A stretch of 64,000 nucleotides of DNA from Chaetorhynchus papuensis. Its lineage: Eukaryota > Chordata > Aves > Passeriformes > Rhipiduridae. Positions 26,366 to 39,399 of the stretch are shown piece after piece (positions within the stretch are counted from its first letter, which is position 1; each line of letters opens with the position of its first letter). The position numbers and the translations under genes were made by a program. The notes beneath the pieces were generated by a model that searched no databases, was not told where the DNA came from, and saw only the letters and a list, made by a program, of their open reading frames with translations. The stretch spans positions 124,001 through 188,000 of the forward strand of contig VWYX01000358.1 in the NCBI GenBank assembly GCA_013396525.1. The letters run 5' to 3'.

Positions 26366-28998
26366 TCTGTAATTAGCTACTCCTAGCAGAAAAATGAGTT
26401 ACTATTCTAGTCTACCGAAGACTCATAATTGACTAAATTTGGATCTTCCAGGAGTCAGTATGTCTGTCTGTATTTCAGCCTCATTTATAACTTCATGGAA
26501 GACTGATCTTTGCTTTGTACTTCATGGCCCATTGTGCTCCATAAGGTTAAATGTAGCCTGCTCTCTATAACTGTTTTATAGATCTAAAATAATATATTTG
26601 TTTTACTAATGGTTAACTTTTAAGAGTTTCAGACATGCTTGCTTCTGCACTCCCAGCATGTGGGTTTCAGACTAAAAGGTTCCTACTTAATTGTATGGGC
26701 TTTAATAAATCTAGCAATCAAGCCATGCAAAGTAGAATTGATGTGTTGGCAATGTAGCCAGATTGTCTAGAATTCAAAATGATTTAGGGAGAAAAACAGG
26801 ACCTTGCATGGCGGGAAGGCTGTGCTATCACTTTTAAGCTTTCAGATGCAAGATTTATATATTCATCTTTTTTTTTTTTCCTTTTCAATAGGGGGATAAA
26901 AGAATAGTTTTGTTAGTAGAGTAAGAGAAAACGGGTTTAGAGAAAATATTTTACAGCTGCACAAGAAGAACAGGTTATATACATTAGTTCTAGTAGTAAT
27001 AACACCAATATACACCAAAATATATGGCCCTGGATATTTGTGATAATTTGTGCCTGAATTTCCTATCTCTGAAACAGATAATGAGAAGGATAACTCTTTT
27101 AATGAGTTTTCTTTTGTGGCAGTGTATGGTACTGTTAATTTTGTCTTCTCTGCTCAAGATTTTACATGGTGGAAGAACAGAACCTTCACTGAGCTCTATC
27201 CTTTGGAACATTACAAGATTTCCTTGTTACTTGGTACGGAAATACTGTAGTCCAATCTAGAAGCAATAAAAACTCAAGTCACAAGGAAAATCATGTCCTA
27301 AGAATGTGACAGATGCCTTGAGAAATGATTTACCAATGTAGGGAAGTTATGCACTGTTTTGATGAGCTTTGTTCACAAGTCAAAGGTTAAGTTGAAGTAG
27401 TAGAAAGAGGGCTTGGCACCATTTGTTCCTTCTTCCAGACGGTCCTGGTGACAGTATAGGTTACATCTGTTTGTCTGGACATGCGATGCTGACTCGTGGT
27501 GACTTTCTGAAGTCTGGCATATGCGTCAAGGCAAAGTGACGAAGTGCTGAACGAGGCCAAACCATTTAAGGACTTTGGTGCAACCTGGAACAAGGCCTGG
27601 ACTATTTTGGTTCTTGGCCTGTGAGAGATCTGCTGTGCAGGTCTGCACCTCAATCAGCATTACCAAAGCGTGAGAGAGAGCCAAGAATAAATGAGTGAGA
27701 AATTGGTCTCTTTCCAAGGCTATGGGCAAATCTCCTTTGGTGGAGAAGCAGCTGGGACAGCTGTGGTGGAAGGGGCAGGGTGGGGTGGGAGTGAAAGCCA
27801 TGCTGGGCACAGCAAAGGCAGGCAGGTGCTTTGAGGAGCTGCTCCCCTCCCTCTGCTCAGGCTGAGCTCCGTGTCTGGGGCTCTGGAATGGTTCCTGGAA
27901 GCTCGGCGTGCTGCAGTGCCTGGACCTTGCTGAACCTCCTTGTAGGGAAATGGGGAAGAAGGCAGAGTGAAATGTTAGTGGAGAGTGTGTGTGTGTAAAA
28001 ATCTGTATATCTATATATGCACCTCTGGGGAAAAAAAACCCCTGACTTTGACATGACATCGACAAATGTGAGTATTATGTATTTGGAACTTCCCACTATG
28101 AGTCTGCCAGATTTACAGGGGGAATATCTGAGTCAACCTGAGGCAGAAAAATCAGGAGCAGTGAGTTTCCGGCTCAATGGAGCATATTTCACCTCTTCCC
28201 CAAGGGGAAATGTAGAACATTTCCTTATAATTCAGGTGTGTAAATGAGAAGCTCTCCGGGTGCATTATATCAGACTTTTCTCGTGGCTGCAGTTTACTTA
28301 CAGGATAATTTTTTCAGTGGTGGTATATAATTTGTGGTCACTCTTCTTACAAAAATAATTTGGTACTTGTGATTAATTTACATCTGATTTAGATGTCAAA
28401 TAAGAAATTTAGTTTATAACATGATCATTTACATAGCTTTATACATTGTAGCAGTGTGATCATCAGCATTTAAAAGATATTTTTTGGAAAATATTATACT
28501 GTCTATGAGTGTACTATCTCTTTCTTTAGACTTCTGCACTGTTCACTTAAATTAATGAAGATGCCTAATTTATTAGATAACAAAATATTGTTGATGCTTA
28601 CATTTCTAAAAAATCTTGTAAGGTACATAAAAAGTGAGTTTTGATCCAAGCTGAAATGACAGCACTGTCCTACACTTTTATCCATTAGATATTTTGAGGA
28701 AATAGCCTTTGACACATACATCTCAGAACAAATGTATTTTACCTTATTATTGACAGACTAACAGCCCTGTATAAATCAGTGTTTCCTGCAGTTCAGCTCT
28801 TAGCCTAATTTGCTCTAATAATAAGGTGCCCATGGGCTGAGGTTGCTGTACAGGGGACTAATTCCTCATTCTGGTCTCTTAATATGGCTTTCATCAGCCG
28901 CAGTTTCATTATTTCAATACTGTTGCACCATTAACCAGGGAACATTCACAGGGATGCTCACGGGTATTGGAAGAATTTCTTGGATCAGCGAAACAAAA
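26366..28998. other. Non-coding DNA including a GC-richer islet
   Basis: T12 lies at 26868-26879. Around 27,720-27,940 the DNA becomes GC-rich. The longest open frame of the window (179 codons, - strand, about 27,526-28,065) runs through it, but shows no domain, no conserved motif and overlaps frames on the other strand. A short GT repeat and TA-rich words lie near 27,985-28,020. No gene is supported. Confidence 0.6.
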
Positions 28999-29309
28999 TC
29001 TCAGAATGTTTTGGGAGAAACCTCTGGAGGTCACCTGGCCCAAACCCCAAGCTCAGGCTGGGTCACCTAGACCAGGCTGCCTGGGACCATGTCCAGACAG
29101 CCTCTGAATGTCCCCAAGGATGGGGACCCCACAGCCTCCCTGGGTGAGCTGTGCCAGTGCTCGGTCACCCTCTCAGTGAAAAACTGTTCCCTGATGTTCA
29201 GAGGGAGCCTCCTTGTTTCACTTTGTGCTCCTCTCTTCTGATCCTTTCACTGGGCACCACTGAAAGGAGCCTCGCTCCATCTTCTTTGCATCCTCCCTTC
29301 AGGAATAGC
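28999..29309 (-). mobile_element. CR1 LINE 3' end, 5'-truncated
   Basis: On the - strand this is the 3' terminal part of a CR1 copy. It includes the block complementary to TGCTCGGTCACCCTCTCAGT (29158-29177), the CTGGACATGGTCCC region (near 29,090), and the GGTGACCTCCAGAGG...CATTCTGAGA terminus near 28,999. Its 5' limit is near 29,309, just after the CTCAGTGGTGCCCAGTGA-like region and the AGGGAGGATGCAAAG block. It lacks any reverse-transcriptase sequence. It ends in a CATTCTGAGA-type terminus, unlike the 23.9-kb copy, so the two belong to different CR1 subfamilies. An open frame overlapping it on the + strand is antisense to the element and not a gene. Confidence 0.93.
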
Positions 29310-31199
29310 AGTGACAAACAGGAAGGAATGAAAGAGGAAGGGCAGAGGAAGCTGTCATACCACCCACAGCTAATTCAGAATTGCCGTGGGAAAGCGTTCA
29401 GCATTTCAGGTGGAAAAACATTGTCTGCCTTGAGGTCTTTATCTGGGTTTGTCTTTGTAGTTGGTACAGATGGCAACACCTTCCTTAGATTTTAATGTAA
29501 GAGCTGAGTGTATTTTTATATTTTTGCTATTCTGTTTATACTGAGATTGTGATATGGGAATGATCAAGTGTTACAGCTGTCCTGGTTTTCTTGTCTGAGC
29601 ATTTTCAAGGATGATGGGCTTTCAGTGAGAGCACAACAAAATGAGGATTGAAATATGGTGAGTGCTGTAAATCTGCATAAAAGAAAAATCATGTAACTGC
29701 CTGGAATAAGGTATTTGCATTCACTTCCTACTTTTGCCTGAAAAAAGACTTTTCTCCCTTTGCCTTTAAAACAGAAGTTTTCTTTGAAAATGGTTTTATA
29801 TAAACCAGGATTGCAACTACAGGGGACTGCACGTGACTTTCAGCAAGATTTTTGAGTCCTGGGGATATTTGCTTATTTATGTATTTCATTTTGAAGGCTT
29901 TTTCCTTTCGAATTTTGAAGAACCTTAAATTGTCTGGAAAGCTTTCCTTAAATTCAGCATGCAAGACAAAGCTAGATGGGACTTTTGTACAGTGATATAA
30001 ACTGGGACTTATTTGCATATCTTGTGCCAGAAAGTGGAGAACTGCAGTACCACAGAAGAAGAGTTCATATTTTAAATATTTAGACTGTAGAACATGAAAT
30101 TAAAAGGCAGAAAAAAAATGTGCAAGACTATCCCCTAAATCTGATATTTTACTAATAACTTAATCTAAGTGTATTTTTAAACTGTAATCTTACAAGTACT
30201 GGAAAAGTTTTGGATGATGATACGATCTCTAAGGGGGGAAAAACCCCAGCAAACCAACAGCTTTTAAAAGTAGCTTGGATCATCAAATCCCACTCAGGTC
30301 AGCTCACTATTCCAGTGGGCTCTGCAGGATATGTCAAGTAAAGATAGTCTGCATATATGTGAGTATTTGTGAACACGAACAGTAAAGAAAACTCTGCTTC
30401 CTTTGTTTTACTCCATTAAGACCTTGAAGCCCCTTTCTAGTAGGGCACAAAAATGCTCCAGTTTGGCTTCTGAACTTCCTTCCTTTCCCTCTCTCCTCAT
30501 GTGCAAGCTGATGTGGAAATTTCCTAAGCTGTAAAAATCCATGGGCTCTGCATATACCTAATATAATTTTAATAGTTTGGAAGGTGTGAAGAGGTAAATG
30601 TATAAATAATCAGTACCCCAAGCAGAGCTCTAAATTTTTTTGAAACAAGGACAGAGTATAATAGGAACTCAGCAACTGCAGTGTGTTAGTGTACTTGATT
30701 GCTGAAACACAAAGAAAATCCAATAATCTACTGGAATCTAATTTAGTTTTGTAAAGTTTTATTAGCTGCTAGTTTGAATGTGATTGCAGTGAAATTAATA
30801 GTGGAAGATTTATATTATATTCTTTTCACTGTTTATTATAGAAATGCTTTTTTGTCTTCTCATTGCTGAATATGCTGCTTGAAATAATTTTTCTCTGAGT
30901 ATCCAGGATTGTTTTTTCTTGAAAGAAGATTGTATTTTGCAGCTTTGATAATGATCAGAAAGCACTCAGAGAAGCTCCATTTGGTTCTGCAGTGTAGTAC
31001 ATGAAACACACTGAGATACAAAAAGCAGTTAATCAAATTTTAGTTCCCCCTTGGCCTTTTTATTATCTACAGGAGCATAAATGGGCTTCTTCAATATATT
31101 CATCATAATTTAATTTCTTTAGCCATTTAAGTAATTTTCTGTTCTTTAAGTGTCCTTTTTTGCCTGACACTTCTACCAGTGTTTTGAAATGGCAGACAG
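29310..31199. other. Non-coding DNA, nothing recognised
   Basis: AT-rich sequence with no exon, RNA gene or repeat family recognised by eye. Confidence 0.65.
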
Positions 31200-31335
31200 T
31201 TTTATAGGTGAAATCTTAGCGGCGCCTCACAGAGATCATCTTGATTTGTGCCAAGTCTATAAAAGTGGCACAAAATGATAATGGCGTTCTCCTACCTTTG
31301 GTACATTCTTTTATAGCTGCCTGAAAAACAGAAAG
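31200..31335. promoter_or_regulatory. Candidate conserved non-coding element with inverted repeat (unverified)
   Basis: A GCGGCGCC core (CpGs at 31220 and 31223) and another CpG at 31284 stand in AT-rich DNA. Just downstream lies a perfect 9-base inverted repeat, TTTGTGCCA (31245-31253) and TGGCACAAA (31266-31274), around a 12-base centre containing TATAAAA. It could be a dimeric factor site or a small hairpin. No promoter is claimed from the TATA-like centre alone. Conservation is not measured. Confidence 0.25.
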
Positions 31336-33109
31336 CTGCTTAAATAAGAACTTTTCTCTGACTGTTATTAATATTCAGGTAATTCCTTTTTTTATGCTTT
31401 CAGTGGTAGTTTTCTGATGGGCCACTGTTTAAAATGGCTTGCAGTTGCTTACTATGACAATCCTGTTGCCTATTGAATTACCCCAAGTTTTATGTTTTAA
31501 TCTCACTGCTGGATTGCCCTGGAGCTGTTGTCCAGCCTCTGCTGTTCTGCTCCGGCCTTCCAGGTGCCCTGATTCGCTTGGACACTTGGGATGATACTGT
31601 TGGCTTTGGGTCTAATGTTAAACAGCTACTAAAATAGTCTGATTTTCCAAAAGCCAGAGTGGCTTTTTTTTAATCTTTACATAGTGTTGAGAAAGCAAGA
31701 GTTTCATTGCACAGTTGATATCAGTGGCATGATAATCAATATGAACACTGGAGTCCTTGACCTCAAACAACAGGCATATCTGTTCTCTCTGTGGAACTTT
31801 CTAACATATCTCATTGACCATTCAGTAGACTTATCTCTGTCTTATTGGCCAAAGAAATAAAAAGATGTCTATGAAAATATTTTCGTGGCATAAATCTGAA
31901 CAACCCTTTACTAAAAAAAGGCCACTTTCTAGCCCATGAGCTATGTTGAAGCTTTCGTGACTGGGAATGCATCAAAAGGTCTTTGGTCAGTGATGATGGT
32001 TAAAAAAAAGCTTCATTCTTAAAAATTCACTTAGACTCCTTGAAATAGGTAAGCAAATGAGACACCTGACTAAACTCACTATAAAAATATTCCTTTTTTG
32101 TTCCGGCTAGTGTAAAGGGCTTGTCTCAGCACTGAAAAAAAAAATGTGAATGCACATTTTGGATTTGTGTAGGATTTGCTTTTGTCACAAGCTGCAGAAA
32201 TATTGGCTGATATAAATCCGCAGCTGACAAAAGTCAGATCTCTGGATGGTCTTCCAGGACATTGTCCGACATGAGAACTCAATAATCAGCTGTCAAAAAC
32301 TCTCCCAATTCTAGTAACTCAAAAAGTTTGCAATTAATTTTAGAGAATTTATGTAAGTCTGTTTCCCAGTGCTGGAATTCCCATGATTCTGCAGTGTTCT
32401 CATTTAACTTACAAGTTTGCAACCTGCCAAAGATTAATCTCTCTGCACCAAAGGTAGCAACATATGCCAGTATTTATATCAAGAACTGGGAGAAAGTTCT
32501 AAGTGTAGAGATGATATAATTTTTGTTAGAGAGATGACAACCATCACCCATACACGAGCATATACACTGGTGCACATGCAGCCAGTTGTGCAGAAGCGAC
32601 ACTCCATTTGTGAAAATGCCATTTCCAAAGCACTTGACAATGCAATTTTGCTTAACCTGGTTCAAGAATTCAGTGATTAATTTTCTGTGTTTTAAGGCTG
32701 AAGAGTACGGACAGACATATCTCATGTTATTCTGAACCTGTTTCCTGCCTGGGCAGTAGAGGTGGGTGGTTAAGCCTCATCCCCCTTTCTAGCTCATGGC
32801 ACTCTGCCACTGTGTTAATACTGAGTGCCTGCTCTCGGTGATGAAATATGAAAACATTCTGATGGTACTTAGGAACAGGACACAGCAGTAAAATTTGCCT
32901 TCTACTGTGCTGCCTTACTGCTGTCTCCTGAGCAGCATATGCCAGTGCTTTGCTTTCCTTCATCACTGCCCGTGTGTTGGGCAAACAGGTTGTCACAGGT
33001 AAATCTGCAGATGGTTTTCTTTGCTTTGATCCAATTTGTAGGTTCCTTGTGACTTCCTGCTTCTCCCTGAACTGTGAGACATAGCAATATTGGAGCCACA
33101 TGAAAACAC
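31336..33109. other. Non-coding DNA, nothing recognised
   Basis: No gene or known repeat recognised. A 124-codon - strand open frame near 32,727-33,101 has no recognisable domain and is treated as chance. Confidence 0.6.
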
Positions 33110-33200
33110 AACACGGCTCATTTTCAACTAAATTACCCCGAGCATGTAATTATAGCAATTAGTAAAGCTCCCTCTGTCTTTCAGCTCCCTCTGTCTCCAG
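33110..33200. repeat. Homeodomain-like AT block followed by a 17-bp tandem duplication
   Basis: AATTACCCCGAGC, GTAATTATAG and GCAATTAG words cluster at about 33131-33162. They are followed directly by AGCTCCCTCTGTCT at 33166-33179 and again at 33183-33196, a two-copy tandem repeat of period 17. The duplication is plain in the sequence. Any regulatory role is speculative. Confidence 0.6.
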
Positions 33201-35471
33201 AAAACACCCTCCTCATGCAAGTTAAGTGAAATGCCCTAGGTCAGTTGCTACACAGACAAGTCATTTAAGAGTTGTCTTGATGTGACCAGGATAGGGTTTA
33301 CTGCGTGTAATAAAACAATATATCAGCTTGGCAAAAGATGTGTAATGGTATTGTTGTTTGGGATTTGGAACTGGAAAAAACTGAACTCTTTCTTGTACAG
33401 TTCTTGTAGTTACCTTTTTGCAGTGTCCTTACCCATTTCAGTACTAGGGGAGATCATGAACACCACTGGACAGCATTTGGGATGTTACAGAAAATATCTT
33501 TCTAGAAGGTAGCATCATTCCAGGGATAGGGTTACTTGTATACTTCATGCTTTGAAATATAAACATTTTTTTTTTATTGGTAGTTTTTGTGATTTTTTTT
33601 TTGTTTGCTTGTTTTTACTTATTTTTTAAAATTTTTTATTTCAGATTTTATTTTGTTTATCTGAAAAAGCAGAGCACTTAAAATAGTTAAATATACCAAC
33701 CACTGGGGTTTAAATTCATTAAGGAAACAAAATTTATATTTATGGCTGGTTCCATACTGCGGTGAGATCCTTCTTCCTTATCAGCATTGCTGACAGTCCA
33801 CATGGCTGTGTCAGAGTTCAGCACTACTGAAAGTTGGCTTGATTTAGCATTTTTGAGGAAAAGACCATTCTGTGCCCCAGGAAAAATCTGTCCAGTACTG
33901 CGGAGAAAGCTGAAAACACCAGAAAATGCAGCCATGTCAATGACTCCAGTTCAAGACCTGTGTTAATTTCAACATCACCTCCAGCATGGCTTGGTTTAAC
34001 TGGTTTATTGCTTTAAACTCTTTTGGACCAAATCTCTTAGCTGTGAGTTTTGTGGTGGCCTGGTGGAGGGGGTGCTCCATGGCATTCTTGTGGGCTAAGT
34101 CAGAGATTGGGAAGTGTTGCAAGAGGTTACTGCATGGACAGCTGGTGACTGCCTCTTGTATTTGTATCCTGCCTATATGTGTGTACATATATATATATAT
34201 GTATAAGTTAGTTCAAAGAGATTTAAAGCAGAGTTTGGTACTGCAGCAGATTTCTTGCCAGCTCTTTGGCTTTCCTTATGTGTCTTTGCATGAGATGATA
34301 GGGAGTGGGCAATTTTCTTCAGCAGGATATTTATATAGATGCGAGCTCTTGCGGCATGTACGCTTGTGTATATTGGTTCCTTCTTTTTATAGACTGGTGA
34401 TCTGAAATAGAAGTGACTGGCAAAGAGAAATGTCTTGAGGCACTTGAGCATCTCAACAGAATACAAAATAGTCCATAATATATATTTACCTACCTAAACA
34501 ACAAACCTGTCTCACGAGCCCTCTCTGAGGTTTAAGTGGAATTGTTAATGATTCACACTGGTTTTCTCTCTGCAGATTTTATTCATCGTATCACCTTTGC
34601 TTACAAGTTTTCTCAAGACGATCATTGCACAGCACAGTTCTTTTAGCATATCCAGTATGTCAAGAAGTGTTTATGTAATCTGCTGAGCTGTGTGTCACCC
34701 TATGCACCTGGCCTGGTGTTTTTTACAAATCTCACCTTTTGAACTCAAGCTTGTAAGAGAAATGTGCTGGTCCCTGGAGGTGCAGAGGTTCACTTCCCTC
34801 AGTGGCAGCACAGGGATGGTCATTGTAGTGCTCTTGCCACCTGAAATATGGTATGGAATGTGAGCATGTGGCTTTTCTGCAGGGGGTTCTTTGTGTAGTT
34901 TAAAGACCCAGAACAGGCTATCAAGCAGGAAATAGAAGCAGCTACCCAGGTTAAAAACAAAAATTAGTTTGTTTAGCCGGTAGGAAAAAAGCTTGCCGTG
35001 CTTTGTCTCTGCAAAAAACCCAATGGTATGCAAGGAATTTACTAAATCAAACTTTGTAGTTTGCAGAATAGTGAAGTTAAGATTCTATGAATGTAGAACA
35101 AGCTTTTCTGCAGCACTGCACTTGCTCCATATTTGCTCCTATTCCAAAGTGTGGCCCTGACCCTGTTTTTATTTTGCTCAAGGGTTTTCTTGTGTGCTCA
35201 ATTACTGGTCTTCTGAGCATCCTGTGTATCCATAAATACTGCTTTTATTCCTTGCATCCTTTGCATGATTTGATGTACATGGAATCTTTATCTGTCCTGA
35301 AGGCCAGGATAGGATGGTGCATGCAGAAGCCTGACAGGTAAGGGGTAAATTAATGCAAATGATTGAATTTATAATGTAATTTGGAAACATTCTTGTTCAG
35401 TTTCTTTTTTTTTTTTTGACAAATGAACCTACTTCTACAACTTTCTTCATCTCCTTCTCTTTGCCCCTGCT
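33201..35471. other. Non-coding DNA with simple tracts
   Basis: Includes a T/A-rich low-complexity block at about 33,564-33,645, a short TA dinucleotide run at about 34,185-34,204 and T13 at 35405-35417. No gene is supported; the 139-codon frame near 33,986 crosses the TA repeat and has no domain. Confidence 0.65.
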
Positions 35472-35500
35472 CCATGGTTTGCCATGGTTTGCCATGGTTT
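35472..35500. repeat. Three-copy 10-bp tandem repeat
   Basis: CCATGGTTT with a linking TG is repeated head to tail three times with period 10. The copies are identical over the repeated part, which suggests a recent slippage event. It has no coding significance. Confidence 0.9.
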
Positions 35501-35984
35501 CACTTTGGAGAGAAGAGAAACAAATCACATATTTTAGCAGTTTTCTCCTGACCTTTCCAGCTCAGCTCCTGAGCAACTCTGTGTTTTGCTGTGTTTATTC
35601 AACCACATCTCTAAACAGCCTTATGACTTAGAAGAAATATATTGTCTAATTACATCTGTGAGCCATGGGCAATTGAGAATACTTATTTGGGAGCATAACT
35701 GGCCAAAATATTTTATAAGCATCTCTTATCTCTCATGCTAAGCTTCACTGCGACAAGATATAATCCAAATGTTGTAAATAAGTCATTAAAACAATGAAAT
35801 TCCTTACATTTATAAAATAGAGGACTCAGTTTGCATCTGCTTTTGCAGCAAAGCTTGTCTTGCTGACCTGTTTGCATCACATATACAAGCCACACACGGT
35901 TTCCTTGCCACAAAAAGTATGAACAACATCTTTCTAAACCGTATTTTTTTCTCTTACAACGTTGGTCTCTGAGGTAGCAGCCCC

Positions 35985-36140
35985 CTCCCGTGCTGAAGGC
36001 AGTGGCAGAATTGCCTTTTTTCCACGTTGTTTGTCCTGTGTTTGACCCCCCAGGATGTGGTTTGCCTTCCTGGCTGCCAGGACACGCTGCTGACTCCTGT
36101 GGGATCTGCTGCCGACCAGCACCCCCAGACCCCTTTTCCC
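35985..36140 (-). mobile_element. CR1 LINE fragment, reverse-transcriptase C-terminal region
   Basis: On the - strand one frame reads SQQRVLAARKANHILGG and, after a short gap, AILPLPSA. These match the SQQC.LAAKKAN.ILG and VILPLYSA motifs near the end of CR1 ORF2. The nucleotide block GCCGACCAGCACCCCCAG (about 36,110-36,127) is also typical of CR1 in this orientation. The fragment is truncated at both ends and lacks the catalytic core. GC-richer sequence continues to about 36,400 but could not be aligned by eye to CR1. Confidence 0.8.
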
Positions 36141-39100
36141 AGGAGCTTTTAGTTGTCTGCGTTCTGTGAAACTCTATGGGGAGTGTCTGATCTGCTGAGA
36201 GCTCTGTCCTCCTCTGCCCAGGCACAGTGCTCACCCTGGCTGTCAGGGGCAGCTCTGTTGGCCTGTGGATTGTTCCTGACCTTGATGGAGCGTTGTGCCT
36301 GCGCTGTCACCGTGCATAGCTCTGAGGGGCTGCACACAACCTTTTCATCAGCCTACTTGACCACAGGCAGATGCTTCTTCAGTGCAAACCTCAGTGACCT
36401 CAGCAGGTCTCTGTCGTTTTGAATTCTGTTCATGGTGGTTGTTTTGGTCTGTTTTAAGGTCCTCTGTACCAAAATAAGAGTAGGATCAAATTGTTCAGCA
36501 GCTGCAGTGTACTTGTCTTGTCCAGATAGATGAGAAATGCACAGAGAGCTGTGCTAAGTGGGCACAGAATCTCCTAGAAGTAATTATCAAGAGATTCTTG
36601 GTCTAAAACCACTGTAATTGTTATTTTATTTCTTACTATCAGGAGTTAAGCTGTGTGTATTGTGCTGAGCAGATGGATTTTGTTTTTTTAAAAAAGGAGC
36701 TTAATAACTACAGGAGTTAGTTTTTAATGTCACCACCTACTGTGCCAAGTCCTCTGGATTTGTTACACGCATATCAGCCATTGAAAAAAAATCTTTTTTT
36801 TTTTTTAATAGAGTTATCCCAGGGCCATTTGCAGTCTGGTCAGAATCTCTCTGTGGCAAAATATAACTAAAATATTTGATTCAATAAAGAATTCTTTAAG
36901 TAGCTGGTCACTTCTATTGTTGCTGTCCTCTTGGAAAGAGTTTCTGTTCTGAAATGTAGGTTTCCATGTAGGGCTGCAGCAAAGTTTTCCTGTTCAGATT
37001 AATGATATGACAAACCACTAGTGGAGTGATGCTGTTGGGTTTTTTTTAATGTAAATTTGCTGGTGTGATCTCTGCTAGAAGATCAAAACTAATCATGCTG
37101 TGTTTGATAAGCTGCAAATGTAGTGAACAGTCATAACTGTATGTTTTCTTACTTCAAAAATGAAAAAAGGCTGCTATTGTAAATATAATTGACTGTGTTT
37201 TGAGACTCCAGATCTCTAGGATCAGGTCTTCGGGATAACATCAAGGTTTTGCTCAGTTTTGTCACCTGGCAGAGACTAGAGAGACCTTTCTATTGATGTA
37301 TCAGTTTGTGTGTGTAGGGCAAAACGTAGGGGATGAGATGGAGGCAGTCAGGGAGGGAAGAGGGCAAAGTGTTCATGGTCCCCAAACCCAGAGCTCTGCT
37401 GGCTGGAGTTGCCTTCCTGTGTGGACATGAGGAAGCTGCAGTGTATCCCCACAGTGGCAGAGTCCCGTTTATTCCCAGCTTCTGCAGCAGCTCACAACTT
37501 TCTGCGTCTGGTTTTCAGAAAAAATTTTGAGCCAAGAAGGCTGAAAGGATTCTGAATGAAGTCTGCTTCATTTCATGTCCACTTCTCATGGATCAGTTTG
37601 GTGGGACATGAACTTCTGTACACCTTTGAAACAGGTCCAGCTGGTCCAGGAGAGCTGCTGCTGTCAGGGAACACTCTTCTGTTGACTTTAAAAATGGCTT
37701 ATGAAACTGCAAATACTGGACAGATTTATGGATTATTAGCTTGCAGGTGGAAATATAAATCTGATTTAAAGCAAGAGTACTATTGCCAAAAATCAAAACA
37801 CATAGTAATAATTAATATAGTAGAGCAGTGATATTAAAGTATTAATAAGAATTTATAGAGCTGCTCCCCAAAAATCTACTTCACTCTTGTAAAACAAACT
37901 TGTAGGTTAGGAACAGAAATGATTTAGTGATTAAACATTTAATATTAGAAAAAATCCTGCTTTTTCTTTAAAAAATGTCCATAATTAGGCCTACTGTACA
38001 GAGGTTTCAATGTCTTTGTTTAATACACAAATCCTGCAAGATTTATGGAACTGGATGTTTGCCCGGGCCACCTGGGAATCCTTGGTATATCCATGGAATT
38101 GTGCAGATGACCTGTTCCTGTAGGCTAAAATAATCATATTCTGTGTGTGAGAATGTGTGAGAATTCCTGTCCAGGTGGGTAGCCTGTATAACGTGTACAA
38201 GTTTGTCTGGGAAGTTCTAGAATATTGTATGCTCTCCACGTTGAAAAGCTACTGTAGAAAGGTCAGTGGGTATTATCTCTTTTTACTGAACTGGGAGATG
38301 ACAGTGTCTTTCTTTTCAAAACTTGTTTTTCTGCCTGTTCGTAGTTAATTCTCACATTGTCTGAAATACATAAAAAATCTGTTCAAACAACAGCACAGAT
38401 AAAAATGCAGGAGAACAGTTATAAAAACTACATATGCTACACAAATGTGTGGTGTATAAACATTATGTAAAGAAAGATATTAAATCTTTTATTTTCAAGG
38501 AGTTCACACAACAGTGAAACGTTGAAAGTTTCTTAAAAGTCAACACTTAAAGCGAGGTGATTTTTTATTCAGTAAGCCATTGTTGGGAAGAATACCCACA
38601 GCTATTAATTTTATAGCAGTTCTAGTAACCTTGAAAGTTGTGTGTAATGGTTTTTTTTTTGTTTTTTTTTGAGGGGGGAGGCTTTTCTTTCTCCTTATGA
38701 CAGAAAGATAGAGAACATGGCAAACTCAGAAAAAAAGAAATGATTAGACAAGCGTGATTGGAGATGAGGGAACACCCAAGGGACAACTTCACAAGCCTTT
38801 GCTCAGTCAGCTGTGCAATGAAGTGCAACCTTGTGGAAGTAAAGACACCCGAGAGGCACAGGCAAGGCGTGTCCCAAAGTCCAAAGTCTCTAAGTCTTCT
38901 GTAGGTGCAGCTTCATGCTAAAATACTTAAAAATTACTTTAGATGCAAACTGTGATGTGTTGCTGAACTTGCCAAAGCTTATATATTCTGCTTGAAATCA
39001 AATGCATTTTTATTATAGCATAAAGATGCATGTATATACAATTAAGATTATTGAGTTTCTTTGCTCTGGAAAATGAAGGCAGGGAAGGACTGGTCACTGG

Positions 39101-39399
39101 TCTGAACATGATAGTTCTAGCACCTTACAGGGATCACTTTATAAGAGATTTGAGATTTCCTTTATTTCCTGAAATTAATTCCAGCTAACATTTAAGGAGT
39201 TGCAGACTAGATCAAGTAATCATTTTTTTTGTTAGTGTATCCCATAAACCCCCTCAAACTATTTTCTCATTAGAAAGCCTATTTATACTGCGTCTATTTA
39301 AATAAAAGGCATTGATATCATCTACCAGGAAAATGATTTGTTGGAACTTGGCTGGATTCTAGCAAGTGTATTTTTGTATTCTTTGGGGAAGTGGGCAAT
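36141..39399. other. Non-coding DNA including a GC-richer islet at the start
   Basis: The stretch to about 36,420 is GC-richer and has an 89-codon open frame without recognisable domains. It may be a further degraded repeat. T13 lies at 36794-36806 and T10 plus T9 at 38651-38670. Nothing else is recognised. Confidence 0.55.

Noticed and set aside
27526..28065. 179-codon open frame on the - strand
   Set aside because: Longest frame in the window, but it crosses a GC-rich islet, has no recognisable domain or motif, and is overlapped by other frames. No splice or promoter context supports it.
29151..29495. 114-codon open frame on the + strand
   Set aside because: It is mostly the antisense of a CR1 3' untranslated region.
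34184..34205. TA dinucleotide run as an origin, promoter or attachment site
   Set aside because: Short and typical of vertebrate microsatellites. Nothing around it supports a functional site.
35713..36234. 173-codon open frame on the - strand
   Set aside because: It runs through the CR1 fragment in a shifted frame, and the genuine CR1 peptide similarity is in a different frame. Not a host gene.
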